Assembly: GCA_012519885.1 (NCBI GenBank)
Contig: JAAYPI010000053.1
Coordinates: 31,662 to 95,661 of the forward strand
From: Bacteroidales bacterium
Lineage (GTDB): Bacteria; Bacteroidota; Bacteroidia; Bacteroidales; Paludibacteraceae
Reading direction: 5' to 3'
Length of the DNA: 64,000 nt
The notes under the pieces are model-generated. The model was not told where the DNA came from, made no database searches, and saw only the letters and a list, made by a program, of their open reading frames with translations. The stretch's first letter is position 1. Every line of letters starts with the position of its first letter. Made by a program: the position numbers and the translations under genes. Below, piece by piece: positions 45,837 through 55,298 of this stretch.

Positions 45837-47300
45837 ATGAACAATCAATCTTCTGTTAACATTAAATTTGCCAGTGGCGAACAATTACCATTGGAGTTGC
45901 ACAAAGTGCGTATCGTGCAAAAATTACATTTAGTACCCATTGAACGTCGTTTACAGGCTCTTGAAGAGGGAGGATACAATACTTTTCAATTAGGAACTTT
46001 AGATGTTTTTTTAGATATGTTGACAGATAGTGGGACGAATGCTATGAGCGATAATCAGTTAGCCGCAATGATGCGTGCTGACGATGCTTACGCAGGCTCT
46101 CAAAGTTTTGTTCGTTTACAAAAAGCCGTTGAAGAAGTATTGGGACAAAAGTATTTGTTACCAGTGCATCAAGGTCGTGCTGCCGAAAATATTTTAGGAA
46201 AAGCATACGTAAAAAAAGGATCATTGGTGCCAATGAATTACCACTTTACGACAGCATTAGCACATATTACAGAAAATGGGGGTTCAATTGCTGAGTTGCT
46301 TTATCCAGAAGCCTATAAAATTGATTCTGAATGTCTATTTAAAGGAAATATGAATTTGGAATTATTAGAAGAAACCATCCAAAAAGTAGGTGTTGAGAAT
46401 GTGCCTTATATTCGTATGGAAGCTTCTACCAATTTAATTGGGGGGCAACCTTTTTCTGTGCAAAATTTGCGAGATGTAAAAGCAATTGCAAAAAAATATG
46501 GTATACGATTGGTTTTAGATGCATCATTATTGGGAGAGAATGCTTATTTGGTAAAACAAAGAGAGGATGAATTTAAACAAAAATCAATGGCTGAGGTTAT
46601 TCTTACTATGACATCTTTAGCAGATATTATTTATTTCTCGGCTCGTAAGTTAAGTTCATCAAGAGGAGGAGGTATTTGCACAAATAACGAAGCTGTATAT
46701 AAAGAGCTTGAACCATTAGTGCCTTTGTTTGAAGGGTTCTTAACCTATGGCGGTATTTCTGTTCGTGAAGTAGAGGCTATGGCAGTAGGATTATACGAAA
46801 CATTAGACGAAACAATGATTTCGCAAAGTCCTGAATTTATTAAATATTTTGTGTATGATGCAAAGAGCAAAGGCATACCAATGATTACTCCTCCTGGAGT
46901 ATTAGGGGCTCACGTAGATGCAATGAGTTTTTGTTCACATATTCCTCAAACACAATACCCTGCGGGAGCTTTAGCCGCTGCATTTTTCTTAATCTCTGGT
47001 ATTAGAGGTATGGAGAGAGGGTCTGTGTCTAATCAACGAGATGAAAATGGCAATGAAACATATGCTGATATGGAATTATTACGTTTGGCTATTCCTCGTA
47101 GAGTATTTACCTTGTCTCAAATAAAATATGCAATTGACCGATTGGCTTGGTTACACAAAAATAGAGAGTTAATTGGTGGATTAAAATTTGTGTATGAACC
47201 ACCAGTTTTACGTTTTTTTATGGGGAAATTAGCTCCTGTATCTGATTGGCCTCAAAAACTGATTGCAAAATTTAAGGAAGATTTTGGCGATAGTTTATAA
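45837..47300 (+). CDS. Tyrosine phenol-lyase/tryptophanase family beta-eliminating lyase
   Basis: A 487-residue PLP enzyme of the family that splits tryptophan or tyrosine into indole or phenol, pyruvate and ammonia. It aligns along its whole length: GYNTFQLGTLDVFLDMLTDSGTNAMSD, AYAGS (Tyr85), PVHQGRAAENI, NVPYIR, GGQPF, FLTYGG, GIRGMERG and LRLAIPRR. By memory it is closer to tyrosine phenol-lyase (Thr138 where tryptophanase has Asp; FF near the C-terminus). PLP-binding Lys271 is in SARKLSSSRGGG, whereas known enzymes have SAKKD or SGKKD, and the conserved Arg after the cofactor Asp (Asp228) is Leu231. Substrate is therefore uncertain; automated labels of tryptophanase should be read with care. 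Confidence 0.8.
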   Translation: MNNQSSVNIKFASGEQLPLELHKVRIVQKLHLVPIERRLQALEEGGYNTFQLGTLDVFLDMLTDSGTNAMSDNQLAAMMRADDAYAGSQSFVRLQKAVEEVLGQKYLLPVHQGRAAENILGKAYVKKGSLVPMNYHFTTALAHITENGGSIAELLYPEAYKIDSECLFKGNMNLELLEETIQKVGVENVPYIRMEASTNLIGGQPFSVQNLRDVKAIAKKYGIRLVLDASLLGENAYLVKQREDEFKQKSMAEVILTMTSLADIIYFSARKLSSSRGGGICTNNEAVYKELEPLVPLFEGFLTYGGISVREVEAMAVGLYETLDETMISQSPEFIKYFVYDAKSKGIPMITPPGVLGAHVDAMSFCSHIPQTQYPAGALAAAFFLISGIRGMERGSVSNQRDENGNETYADMELLRLAIPRRVFTLSQIKYAIDRLAWLHKNRELIGGLKFVYEPPVLRFFMGKLAPVSDWPQKLIAKFKEDFGDSL

Positions 47301-47321
47301 GCTGTTTGTTGTGATATCTTG

Positions 47322-47348
47322 TCTACTGAGGATTCTTTCCTCAGTAGA
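47322..47348 (+). terminator. Intrinsic terminator after the lyase gene
   Basis: TCTACTGAGGA (47322-47332) pairs with TCCTCAGTAGA (47338-47348), an 11-bp stem followed by eight T. Confidence 0.85.
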
Positions 47349-47381
47349 TTTTTTTTGTATAACAATTTTAATTTTTTTATT

Positions 47382-48197
47382 ATGGAAAGAATGGAAGTTT
47401 TAGTAGACAAATTGATGAGTTCAGGTTTTGAAATTGGAAAAAATGTTGTGATAGCACTAGTCATTTTTGTTGTTGGACGTTACCTAATTTCACTTATGAA
47501 TAAATTAGTGAGAGCCATGATGGAAAGACGTCAGTTAGACCCAGCCATCCGCAGTTTTTTGGGAAGTATGATTAATATTGTCTTGATGGTACTATTACTA
47601 ATATCTGTAGTAGGTGCTCTTGGTGTACAAACAACCTCTTTTGCAGCTTTATTAGCATCAGCAGGTATTGCTGTGGGTATGGCTTTGAGCGGAAATATGC
47701 AAAACTTTGCAGGTGGATTGATGATATTATTTTTTAAACCTTACAAAATTGGCGATTTTATTGAAACCCAAAATGTAATGGGGACTGTAAAAGAAATTCA
47801 GATTTTTCATACCATTCTAACAACTCCTGATAATAAGATAATTTTTATTCCTAACGGACCTCTAAGCAATGGAGTGCTAATAAATTTTAGCCATCAGTTA
47901 ACACGTAGAATTGAATGGACATTTGGAGTGGAATATGGTACTGACCTTGAAAAAGTGAAACAAATATTAACTTCTTTAATAGAAAAAGATTCAAGGATAT
48001 TGCTTGAACCAACATATCTTATTGCACTAAATAAATTAGCTGATAGTAGTGTGAATGTGGTTGTAAGAGCTTGGACTAAGAACGAAGATTATTGGTCAGT
48101 ATATTTTGAAATGAATCAATCAGTATATACTACATTTAATAAAGAAGGAATTAATTTTTCACTTCCACAATTGGTTGTTCATCACAATAAGGAGTAA
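47382..48197 (+). CDS. MscS-family mechanosensitive channel
   Basis: A 271-residue small-conductance mechanosensitive channel. After a short N-terminus come three membrane spans; the third is the Gly/Ala-rich pore helix (LLASAGIAVGMALSGNMQNFAGGLMI), followed by FFKPYKIGDFIE and the cytoplasmic beta domain (NKIIFIPNGPLSNGVLINFS). It should open under osmotic downshift. Start 47382 (MERMEVLVDKL) is used because an in-frame ATG at 47319 lies before and across the preceding terminator. Confidence 0.93.
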   Translation: MERMEVLVDKLMSSGFEIGKNVVIALVIFVVGRYLISLMNKLVRAMMERRQLDPAIRSFLGSMINIVLMVLLLISVVGALGVQTTSFAALLASAGIAVGMALSGNMQNFAGGLMILFFKPYKIGDFIETQNVMGTVKEIQIFHTILTTPDNKIIFIPNGPLSNGVLINFSHQLTRRIEWTFGVEYGTDLEKVKQILTSLIEKDSRILLEPTYLIALNKLADSSVNVVVRAWTKNEDYWSVYFEMNQSVYTTFNKEGINFSLPQLVVHHNKE

Positions 48198-48219
48198 GGT
48201 GTATTTGTTAGGAATATGT

Positions 48220-48254
48220 AAAAATAGAGGGTTGTGTTTCTACTCTCTATTTTT
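48220..48254 (+). terminator. Intrinsic terminator after mscS
   Basis: AAAAATAGAG (48220-48229) pairs with CTCTATTTTT (48245-48254); more T follow. Confidence 0.7.
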
Positions 48255-48269
48255 TTGCAGTATAATGAT

Positions 48270-48277
48270 TAACTTTG
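48270..48277 (+). promoter_or_regulatory. Probable -7 element for the MATE gene
   Basis: TAACTTTG matches TAnnTTTG, 28 bases before the ATG at 48305; no well-spaced -33 box. Confidence 0.4.
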
Positions 48278-48304
48278 CGTTTCTATTACAGAATTAATAA
48301 ACAT

Positions 48305-49663
48305 ATGTATCTTAGCCAGTATATTCCTTTTTATAAGAAAAATTTAAAAATTGCAATTCCTATCATTCTTTCACAAATTGGAGGAGGATTGGTAACTGTA
48401 GTTGATACCATTATGGTGGGTCATTTAGGTACAGTAGAACTAGCTGCGGCTTCATTTGCAAATTCTATTTTTTTAATTGGCTTTGTTTTTTCTATTGGTT
48501 TAACAATGGCAATAACCCCATTAGTAGGAAAAGCTTATGCAGAAAAAAAGGGAAAAGAAATTGTTGAATTGTTTCAGAATTCTTTTCTTTTTGTCATCAT
48601 TATGGCTGTTTTAATTATGATAATACTGTTGCTTGCCTATTTTTTTATGGATTATATGGGTCAACAAATTACTGTAGTTGAATTAGCAAAACCATATTAT
48701 ATCTTACTAATTATAAGTTTATTCCCTTTTTTAATGTTTTCTGTTTACAAACAATTTGTAGAGGGCTTAGGAAATACAGCTGTTGCTATGTATATAACCA
48801 TTATCGCCAATATAATAAATATTGTATTTAATTATCTTTTAATATTTGGTAAATTTGGATTTCCAGCTTGGGGTTTAGTGGGAGCAGGTATTGCTACATT
48901 ATTATCCCGTATTGTGATGTGGATACTCTTTGTTGTTGTTGTCCGATATAATCTTACTTGGCGTAGTTATGTACAATCTTTTTCATGGTCGTTGTTTAAT
49001 ACAAAAACGATTAAACGTCTTGCTTCTGTTGGGTTTCCGATTGGTGGTCAGATGTTTTTAGAAATTTCCGCCTTTGGGATATCCACTATTATGGTTGGAT
49101 GGCTAGGTGATGTTTCTTTAGCTGCACATCAGATTGCACAAATTATGGCTCATGTTTCTTTTATGGGGATATTAGGATTAGCTGCCGCTGGAACAGTGCG
49201 TGTTAGTCATGAGTATGGACACAAAAATATCTATAATCTACAAATGTCAATTACTGCCTCACGTCATTTGGTACTTGTTATGACTTGTTTTACGGGAATA
49301 ATTTTACTATCAATGCGAAACTATATTCCATTAATCTTTACCACAGATTCTACTGTAATTGAGATTGCTTCTACATTAATTGTATTAGTTGGATTGTTTC
49401 AAATATCAGATGGTATGCAAGCAGTAGGAGCAGGCGTTTTGCGTGGACTAACAGATGTAAATGTAATGGTAAGATATGCTTTTTTTGCTTATATATGTAT
49501 TAATATTCCAGTTGCTTATCTATTGGCTTTTGTAGTAGGACTCAGAGAACAAGGTATTTGGATAGGTTTTATATTTGGCTTGAGTTGTGCAGCTATATTA
49601 TTTTATTTACGTTACAAAAAGAAGATAAAATTGTTACAAACTACCCTAAATAAAATTTCGTAG
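48305..49663 (+). CDS. MATE-family multidrug/toxin efflux transporter
   Basis: A 452-residue membrane protein with 12 predicted spans. The N-terminal half has PIILSQIGGGLVTVVDTIMVGHLGTVELAAASFANS and the C-terminal half the matching PIGGQMFLEISAFGISTIMVGWLGDVSLAAHQI, the twofold MATE repeat. It should export cationic drugs or metabolites in exchange for Na+ or H+. The ATG at 48305 is the first proper start and follows the -7 element by 28 bases. Substrate unknown. Confidence 0.93.
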   Translation: MYLSQYIPFYKKNLKIAIPIILSQIGGGLVTVVDTIMVGHLGTVELAAASFANSIFLIGFVFSIGLTMAITPLVGKAYAEKKGKEIVELFQNSFLFVIIMAVLIMIILLLAYFFMDYMGQQITVVELAKPYYILLIISLFPFLMFSVYKQFVEGLGNTAVAMYITIIANIINIVFNYLLIFGKFGFPAWGLVGAGIATLLSRIVMWILFVVVVRYNLTWRSYVQSFSWSLFNTKTIKRLASVGFPIGGQMFLEISAFGISTIMVGWLGDVSLAAHQIAQIMAHVSFMGILGLAAAGTVRVSHEYGHKNIYNLQMSITASRHLVLVMTCFTGIILLSMRNYIPLIFTTDSTVIEIASTLIVLVGLFQISDGMQAVGAGVLRGLTDVNVMVRYAFFAYICINIPVAYLLAFVVGLREQGIWIGFIFGLSCAAILFYLRYKKKIKLLQTTLNKIS

Positions 49664-49759
49664 TTTTAAGTTTTTATTAAATCAACACATTGGCTAATGT
49701 GTTTGCAATATTTTAGGTTACTTTTGTACTATTGTCTAACCACATAAAATGTATAAGTT

Positions 49760-49960
49760 ATGAAACACGTAGTAGGAACAAATGCAGGTGTCGTTTGGGG
49801 TGCTTTAGCAGAAGCTAATGGTACACTTGAGTTTAAGGAATTAAAAAAGCTAACAAAACTTAAAGAAAAAGATCTATATCTAGCTTTTGGTTGGTTGCTT
49901 AAAGAAGGAAAATTGGTGTTTAGGGAAGAAGAAAAATATCTATATATTTCTTTGGTATAG
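49760..49960 (+). CDS. Small winged-helix protein (DUF2582)
   Basis: A 66-residue single-domain protein, GTNAGVVWGALAEANGTLEFKELKKLTKLKEKDLYLAFGWLLKEGKLVF, which fits the DUF2582 winged helix-turn-helix family common in Bacteroidota. The fold normally binds DNA; the family has no known role. It stands alone and is followed by a bidirectional terminator. Confidence 0.82.
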   Translation: MKHVVGTNAGVVWGALAEANGTLEFKELKKLTKLKEKDLYLAFGWLLKEGKLVFREEEKYLYISLV

Positions 49961-49973
49961 ATTCTTATCTGTT

Positions 49974-50020
49974 AAACATCAAAGAGGCTATCTATTAAAT
50001 AGATAGCCTCTTTGATGTTT
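49974..50020. terminator. Bidirectional terminator, 21-bp perfect stem
   Basis: 49974-49994 is the exact reverse complement of 50000-50020 (arms contain ATCAAAGAGGCTATCTA and mirror), with a 5-base loop. It lies between the converging DUF2582 and DUF4105 genes and overlaps the last codon of the latter by two bases. Confidence 0.85.
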
Positions 50021-51263
50021 ATTTGTTTGATGTTCTTTTTTTTCGTTTATAATAACTTCCTGTTTTATCTTTTTTATAACCCCAATAAAAGACATACGAA
50101 ACAACTCTTGTGAGTAATACTAATACAAGAGGGATGAAAGCTGGATTAAAGTATTGGGGAATTGCCCATATAGATAGCATAAATATGGTAAGTACAATGC
50201 TCACAGCAATATAAAAAGCAATCAATACATCTGTTTTCCGCGGAATAGGTATAATGAACAATACAAAGGGAACAAACCAAAAGGGATTCAACCATACAAT
50301 ATTGAAGTTGTTATCGGTAAAAGGATGTTTTGAGAATAATGCTAAGAACAACAATAATGACCCCACAGAACCTGCAATTAAAAATAGAAAGCCATCTAAT
50401 AGGTATAATTTTTTCTTTTTTATATATGCGAATATGGTTATAGTTAATACGATAGCAAATAATAACCAAGACACACTTAATGGAGAAATGGTATGTGAAT
50501 CTGTGGAGATAGATTCTTTTTCATTTGCTTGTATAATATAAGTAGGTGCTTGGGTTAATTTTTCTTTTTTACTTGCGTTATATTCCACCACTGTCTGTGC
50601 TAGTGACTCTGATAACATTTCTGGTAAAAAATGTAAATCAGTTTCAGTAGCTGTTTTATCTGCATTCATACCTAAACAGAGGTCAAATCCAAATTTTGAC
50701 CATTTAGCATCTTTTGTATAAAGTCCAATAGCTTCCCTAAATGTCATAGGGCTTATGTTGTATGGATAGATAACATGACCTGTACTGGCACGTTCAATGA
50801 TATCTCGTGGACGAGTAGCACAGTTATTAAAAATAAAATTATACCTATACTTTTTATTTTCGGGCAATATATCCGTATTTAATTTTTCCCAAAGAATTTG
50901 TTTCTCTTCTGGGGTAAAATTGAGAATCTGTTCCTTTACACTTGAGTTACGCATAGCATAGCTTAGCACAAAATCTTGAAATCCTTGAATGCCAACCTCG
51001 TAATCTGTTTTCCCTCTAACAAAACGACCAATAAAATTTGGTTCGTCAAAAGAAAATAAACCATAATTAAAAACAATATCCAATTGGTTTTCTGTATCAA
51101 CTACACGTATAGCGGTATGTCCAAAAAGTTCGTAAATAGCTTCACCCGGAGAACATGTAATGAGAGATACAGTGCTCTTTTCGCTTAGTGTAATAAAATT
51201 AGCATGAGTATAAGCCGAAGATAGAATAAAAATGATGGCTATAATAAGGAGTTTTTTAATCAT
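50019..51263 (-). CDS. DUF4105 family membrane protein (Lnb-like N-terminal domain)
   Basis: A 414-residue protein with a signal peptide, a periplasmic N-terminal domain (about 22-240) and five or so membrane spans (about 265-400). The domain has His49 in FGHTAIRVVD and Cys148 in FNNCATRPRD, a His/Cys pair typical of permuted NlpC/P60-like folds in DUF4105 and in the Lnb lipoprotein N-acyltransferase of Gram-positive bacteria. Activity on lipoproteins or peptidoglycan is possible but untested. Single gene. Confidence 0.8.
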   Translation of the reverse strand: MIKKLLIIAIIFILSSAYTHANFITLSEKSTVSLITCSPGEAIYELFGHTAIRVVDTENQLDIVFNYGLFSFDEPNFIGRFVRGKTDYEVGIQGFQDFVLSYAMRNSSVKEQILNFTPEEKQILWEKLNTDILPENKKYRYNFIFNNCATRPRDIIERASTGHVIYPYNISPMTFREAIGLYTKDAKWSKFGFDLCLGMNADKTATETDLHFLPEMLSESLAQTVVEYNASKKEKLTQAPTYIIQANEKESISTDSHTISPLSVSWLLFAIVLTITIFAYIKKKKLYLLDGFLFLIAGSVGSLLLFLALFSKHPFTDNNFNIVWLNPFWFVPFVLFIIPIPRKTDVLIAFYIAVSIVLTIFMLSIWAIPQYFNPAFIPLVLVLLTRVVSYVFYWGYKKDKTGSYYKRKKRTSNK

Positions 51264-51355
51264 ATTAACTGCCTGTTTTTAGGGTTAAGGTGTAAAAGTA
51301 CAACTTTTATCTTTTTCTTCAAATATTTTTAGTTGTTTTTTATTTATATAGTATG

Positions 51356-52630
51356 TTAAATTGCCTCAGCTACTACAAATGTGCTTCCTCCGATATAAAT
51401 TACATCGTTATCATTAGCGTCTTTTAGTGCAGCTTTTTTTGCCTCCATTACGCTGTTGTAGCAAGAGCCTTGTAATCCGAGTTTTTTACCTTCTTGTTGC
51501 AATACACTAGCGGGTAACGCTCGTTTAATAGATGCTTGGGTAAAATAGTAGGTAGCTTCTTTTGGCAATAAATTGAGTATTTTATCCGTGTCTTTGTCAT
51601 CAGCTAAGCCCAATACAATATGTAAGCGTTCGTATGTCATTGCCGTTAGTTGTTTTATTATCCACTTTAACCCAGCTTCGTTATGTGCTGTGTCAGCTAT
51701 CATCGTTGGGTGGTACTGCATCACTTGCCATCTTCCCAATAAACCTGTTAAAGACGTAACGTTAGCTAGTCCATGGTGTATTGCCTTTTCTGAAATTACA
51801 ATCTTACACATATGTTGGAGTACCTGAATAGCACTTAAGATGGTGATGGTGTTTTTTTGTTGGCACCAACCTCTCAATTGACATGCAATTGTACCAAAAT
51901 TATCAATACTATATATCGTATGTTCAGTATCTTCTTTTAATTGAGAAAGTTGGTACATCTCTTCGGCAAAAAATATAGGGGCATTCATTTCTTTTGCCTT
52001 ATTCTTAAATACAGCATTTGTTTCTTCTTGTTTCTCTCCAATTATGATGGGTGTGTTTTGTTTGATAATGCCTGCTTTTTCTGTAGCAATCTCTTTCAAT
52101 GTGTTGCCAAGCAAATAGGTATGATCGAAACTAATATTTGTAATGACACTTGCTATAGGTGTGATGATATTTGTGCTATCTAATCTACCTCCAAGACCTA
52201 CTTCTATGATAGCATAATCCACCTTTTGTTCCTTAAAATAGCAAAATGCCATCATTGTGGTGAGTTCAAAAAATGAAAGGCTCATTTGTTCGATATATTT
52301 CTGCGAGTTACTTACAAAATCAATAATATAGTTTTTACTAATCTTTTCTCCATTTACACGTATTCGTTCGGCAAAATCCTGTAAATGCGGAGAAGTATAT
52401 AACCCTACCTTATAGCCATTCGATTGTAGCACGGCTGCTAATGAATGCGAAACGGAGCCTTTGCCATTAGTGCCGCCCACATGTATGGTTTTGAAAGCAG
52501 TATGAGGATGTTCAAAATGGGTGTCGAGTTGTTGAATATTATCTAATCCCGGTTTGTAAGCTTTATTGCCAATGTGTTGATATAGAGGTGTTTTTTCGTA
52601 CAGGTATTGTAGGGTTTGTTCGTATGTCAT
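51356..52630 (-). CDS. folC: Folylpolyglutamate synthase/dihydrofolate synthase
   Basis: The 424-residue Mur-ligase-family enzyme adds glutamate to dihydropteroate and to folates. It has the P-loop HVGGTNGKGSVSHSLAAVL, YTSPHLQDFAERIR, EVGLGGRLDSTNII and SFDHTYLLGNTLKEIATEKAGI. Length is normal. It is transcribed away from phoH and stands alone. Confidence 0.95.
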   Translation of the reverse strand: MTYEQTLQYLYEKTPLYQHIGNKAYKPGLDNIQQLDTHFEHPHTAFKTIHVGGTNGKGSVSHSLAAVLQSNGYKVGLYTSPHLQDFAERIRVNGEKISKNYIIDFVSNSQKYIEQMSLSFFELTTMMAFCYFKEQKVDYAIIEVGLGGRLDSTNIITPIASVITNISFDHTYLLGNTLKEIATEKAGIIKQNTPIIIGEKQEETNAVFKNKAKEMNAPIFFAEEMYQLSQLKEDTEHTIYSIDNFGTIACQLRGWCQQKNTITILSAIQVLQHMCKIVISEKAIHHGLANVTSLTGLLGRWQVMQYHPTMIADTAHNEAGLKWIIKQLTAMTYERLHIVLGLADDKDTDKILNLLPKEATYYFTQASIKRALPASVLQQEGKKLGLQGSCYNSVMEAKKAALKDANDNDVIYIGGSTFVVAEAI

Positions 52631-52765
52631 AGTTAGTTGATAATTGTAACAGTATATTGACTTTATTAATGTTTATAAAAAGACGATGTAAAATTACGTT
52701 TTATCTTTTTTTTATACTATATTTACACGTGTTTTTAACAAAATCAACCCCCAAAGACGAATACT

Positions 52766-54091
52766 ATGGCAGTAAAAAAGAATTTTGTGTTAGATACCAA
52801 TGTAATTTTACACGATCACAAATGTATCTATAAATTTCAAGAACATGACATTTATTTACCAATTGTTGTGTTAGAAGAGTTAGATAAGTTTAAAAAAGGA
52901 AACGAGGAAATTAATTTCAATGCTCGGCAGTTTGCCCGCGAACTTGATTTGGTTACTGATAATGATTTATTTACCAAAGGAGCTTCTTTGGGAGAGGGTT
53001 TAGGACGTTTGTTTATTGTGTTGGGTGTACCTTTTTCCGATACAATGCAGGTGTCTTTTATGGAGAAAACGCCAGATCATCGTATTTTAGCCATTACGCA
53101 AGCCTTACAAGAAAAAAATAAAAAGCAAAAAACCATTCTAGTAAGTAAAGATATCAATTTGCGTATGAAGGCTCGTTCGTTGGGCATTTTGGCAGAAGAT
53201 TATTTTAACGATAAAATAACGAGCAAAGATATTTTTGACAAAGAGCACGAAACGTTTGATAATATTGATAGCGATGTGATTGATAGAATTTACAGTACAG
53301 CTGCTGGTGTTCCTTTGGCACAATTTGAATTTCAGAGTGATGTGCAACCCAACGATTATTTTGTGTTGAAAAGTGAACGTAATTCGGTACTTGCTCGTTA
53401 CAATCCATTTTTTGAAACCGTTGTAAAAGTGAGGAAAGAAAAAGCATTTGGGATTGAACCACGCAATGCTGAACAAAGTTTTGCTATTAATGCCTTGTTA
53501 GACGATGAAATCAAACTCGTTTGTATTACAGGAAAAGCAGGTACTGGAAAAACGTTGTTAGCACTTGCTGCAGCCTTGGAGAAAAACAATGAGTACAAAC
53601 AAATCCTGTTAGCACGTCCGATTGTAGCCTTGGCAAACAAAGATATTGGTTTTTTGCCAGGCAACCAGAAAGAAAAAATTGCACCGTATATGCAACCGTT
53701 GTTTGATAACCTCAACGTAATTAAACATCAATTTGCCGTAGAAAGTAGGGAGCAATTGCTGATAAAAGAAATGTTGGTGTCAGAAAAATTAGTGATTGAA
53801 GCTCTTGCATTTATAAGAGGTAGAAGTCTGTCTGATGCATATATTATTGTAGATGAGGCACAAAACTTAACCCCACACGAAATTAAAACAATCATTACCC
53901 GTGCAGGTGAAAATACAAAAGTGGTGTTTACTGGCGATGTGCAACAGATAGATTCTCCGTATTTGGATATGTTTTCTAATGGATTGGTATATGCCATTGA
54001 TAAAATGAAAGGGCAACATATTTTTGCTCATGTTAATCTTGTGAAAGGAGAACGTAGTTATTTGTCTGAATTAGCAAGTAATTTGCTATAA
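52766..54091 (+). CDS. PIN domain-PhoH ATPase fusion (PhoH2 type)
   Basis: A 441-residue protein: an N-terminal PIN nuclease domain (FVLDTNVILHD; LEELDKFKKG; LVSKDINLRMKA), a linker, and a C-terminal PhoH ATPase/helicase domain with Walker A ITGKAGTGKTLLALA, Walker B YIIVDEAQNLTPHE and FTGDVQQIDSPYLD. PhoH2-type proteins are sequence-specific RNA helicase-nucleases in studied species. The downstream MalY-type gene starts 14 bases later. Confidence 0.93.
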   Translation: MAVKKNFVLDTNVILHDHKCIYKFQEHDIYLPIVVLEELDKFKKGNEEINFNARQFARELDLVTDNDLFTKGASLGEGLGRLFIVLGVPFSDTMQVSFMEKTPDHRILAITQALQEKNKKQKTILVSKDINLRMKARSLGILAEDYFNDKITSKDIFDKEHETFDNIDSDVIDRIYSTAAGVPLAQFEFQSDVQPNDYFVLKSERNSVLARYNPFFETVVKVRKEKAFGIEPRNAEQSFAINALLDDEIKLVCITGKAGTGKTLLALAAALEKNNEYKQILLARPIVALANKDIGFLPGNQKEKIAPYMQPLFDNLNVIKHQFAVESREQLLIKEMLVSEKLVIEALAFIRGRSLSDAYIIVDEAQNLTPHEIKTIITRAGENTKVVFTGDVQQIDSPYLDMFSNGLVYAIDKMKGQHIFAHVNLVKGERSYLSELASNLL

Positions 54092-54105
54092 CTATATGTG
54101 GAAGA

Positions 54106-55290
54106 ATGAAACAATACAATTTTGACGAAGTAATAGATAGAACAAACACCTCTGCGTATAAGTTGGTGTTGATGGAAAAGTATTTTGGCTCTAATGATGC
54201 CATACCATTATGGGTGGCAGATATGGATTTTCGTACACCGGATTTTATTCTTGATGCGATAAAAAATCGCTGCGATAGCGGGGTGCTTGGCTACACCTTG
54301 CCTTCGGCAGATTATACAACGTCAATAGCAAAATGGTTGAAATATAAACATGATTGGGAGGTCTCTGACAAATTTATTGCTTTTGCTCCTGGCGTGGTTA
54401 CTGGTTTGGCGTTAGCTATTCGTGCTTTTACCAACCCTCATGATAAAATATTGGTACAAACACCTGTATATCCACCTTTTTTGAGTTTACCTAATGAGCA
54501 TAATAGAGAATTAGTAATCAACCCCTTACAATTTCATTCGAATACCTTTGAAATAGATTTTTTTGATTTTGAAAAGAAATTAGCCTCTGGTGTTCGCATG
54601 TTTATTTTATGTCATCCACACAATCCTGGAGGAAGAGTGTGGAATGCTGACGAGTTGATGCGTATGGCTAAATTGTGTATTCAGTACAATGTGTTAATGG
54701 TGTCGGATGAAATACATGCAGATTTGATGCTGTGGGGTAAACAACATATTCCTTTAGCCAAATTATCGCCCGAAATTGCTCAACATACCATTACTTTCAT
54801 GGCACCTAGTAAAACATTTAACATACCTGGTTTAGCTAGTGCTTTTTTTGTAGCTGAGAATCCGCAACTTTTTGCCAAAATGCAGCAAGAAACAGCTAAT
54901 TTTCATCTCAATATGGGAAATGTATTTGGCTGTATGGCAACAGAAGTGGCTTACAATGAAGGGAAAGAATGGTTAAACCAAGCTATACATTATATTGAAC
55001 AAAACATACTATTTGTACGCAATTATATTGAACAGCATATTCCTATCATACAAGTAGTTGTGCCCGATGCATCCTTTTTAGTATGGCTTGATTGCAGAAA
55101 AATGGGTTTAACTTCCAAAGAATTAAAAGAATTTATGGTTCATAAAGCAAAGGTAATAATGAATGATGGGGCTACTTTTGGTCAAGGAGGAGAGGGCTTT
55201 CAGCGACTGAATGTAGCATGTCCACGTAGTGTATTACAACAAGCTCTTCAGCAGATAGAAACAGCGATTAACGAAATGTTTACTAAATAA
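54106..55290 (+). CDS. MalY/PatB-type PLP-dependent cystathionine beta-lyase
   Basis: A 394-residue fold-type I PLP enzyme of the MalY/PatB group, which cleaves the C-S bond of cystathionine or cysteine to give pyruvate, ammonia and a thiol. It has PLWVADMDFRTPDFI, HPHNPGGRVW, SDEIHADLML and the PLP Lys in APSKTFNIPGL. It lies between phoH and ridA with gaps of 14 and 8 bases. The RidA partner would remove reactive 2-aminoacrylate, the intermediate such enzymes release. Confidence 0.9.
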   Translation: MKQYNFDEVIDRTNTSAYKLVLMEKYFGSNDAIPLWVADMDFRTPDFILDAIKNRCDSGVLGYTLPSADYTTSIAKWLKYKHDWEVSDKFIAFAPGVVTGLALAIRAFTNPHDKILVQTPVYPPFLSLPNEHNRELVINPLQFHSNTFEIDFFDFEKKLASGVRMFILCHPHNPGGRVWNADELMRMAKLCIQYNVLMVSDEIHADLMLWGKQHIPLAKLSPEIAQHTITFMAPSKTFNIPGLASAFFVAENPQLFAKMQQETANFHLNMGNVFGCMATEVAYNEGKEWLNQAIHYIEQNILFVRNYIEQHIPIIQVVVPDASFLVWLDCRKMGLTSKELKEFMVHKAKVIMNDGATFGQGGEGFQRLNVACPRSVLQQALQQIETAINEMFTK

Positions 55291-55298
55291 TAAAAAAT

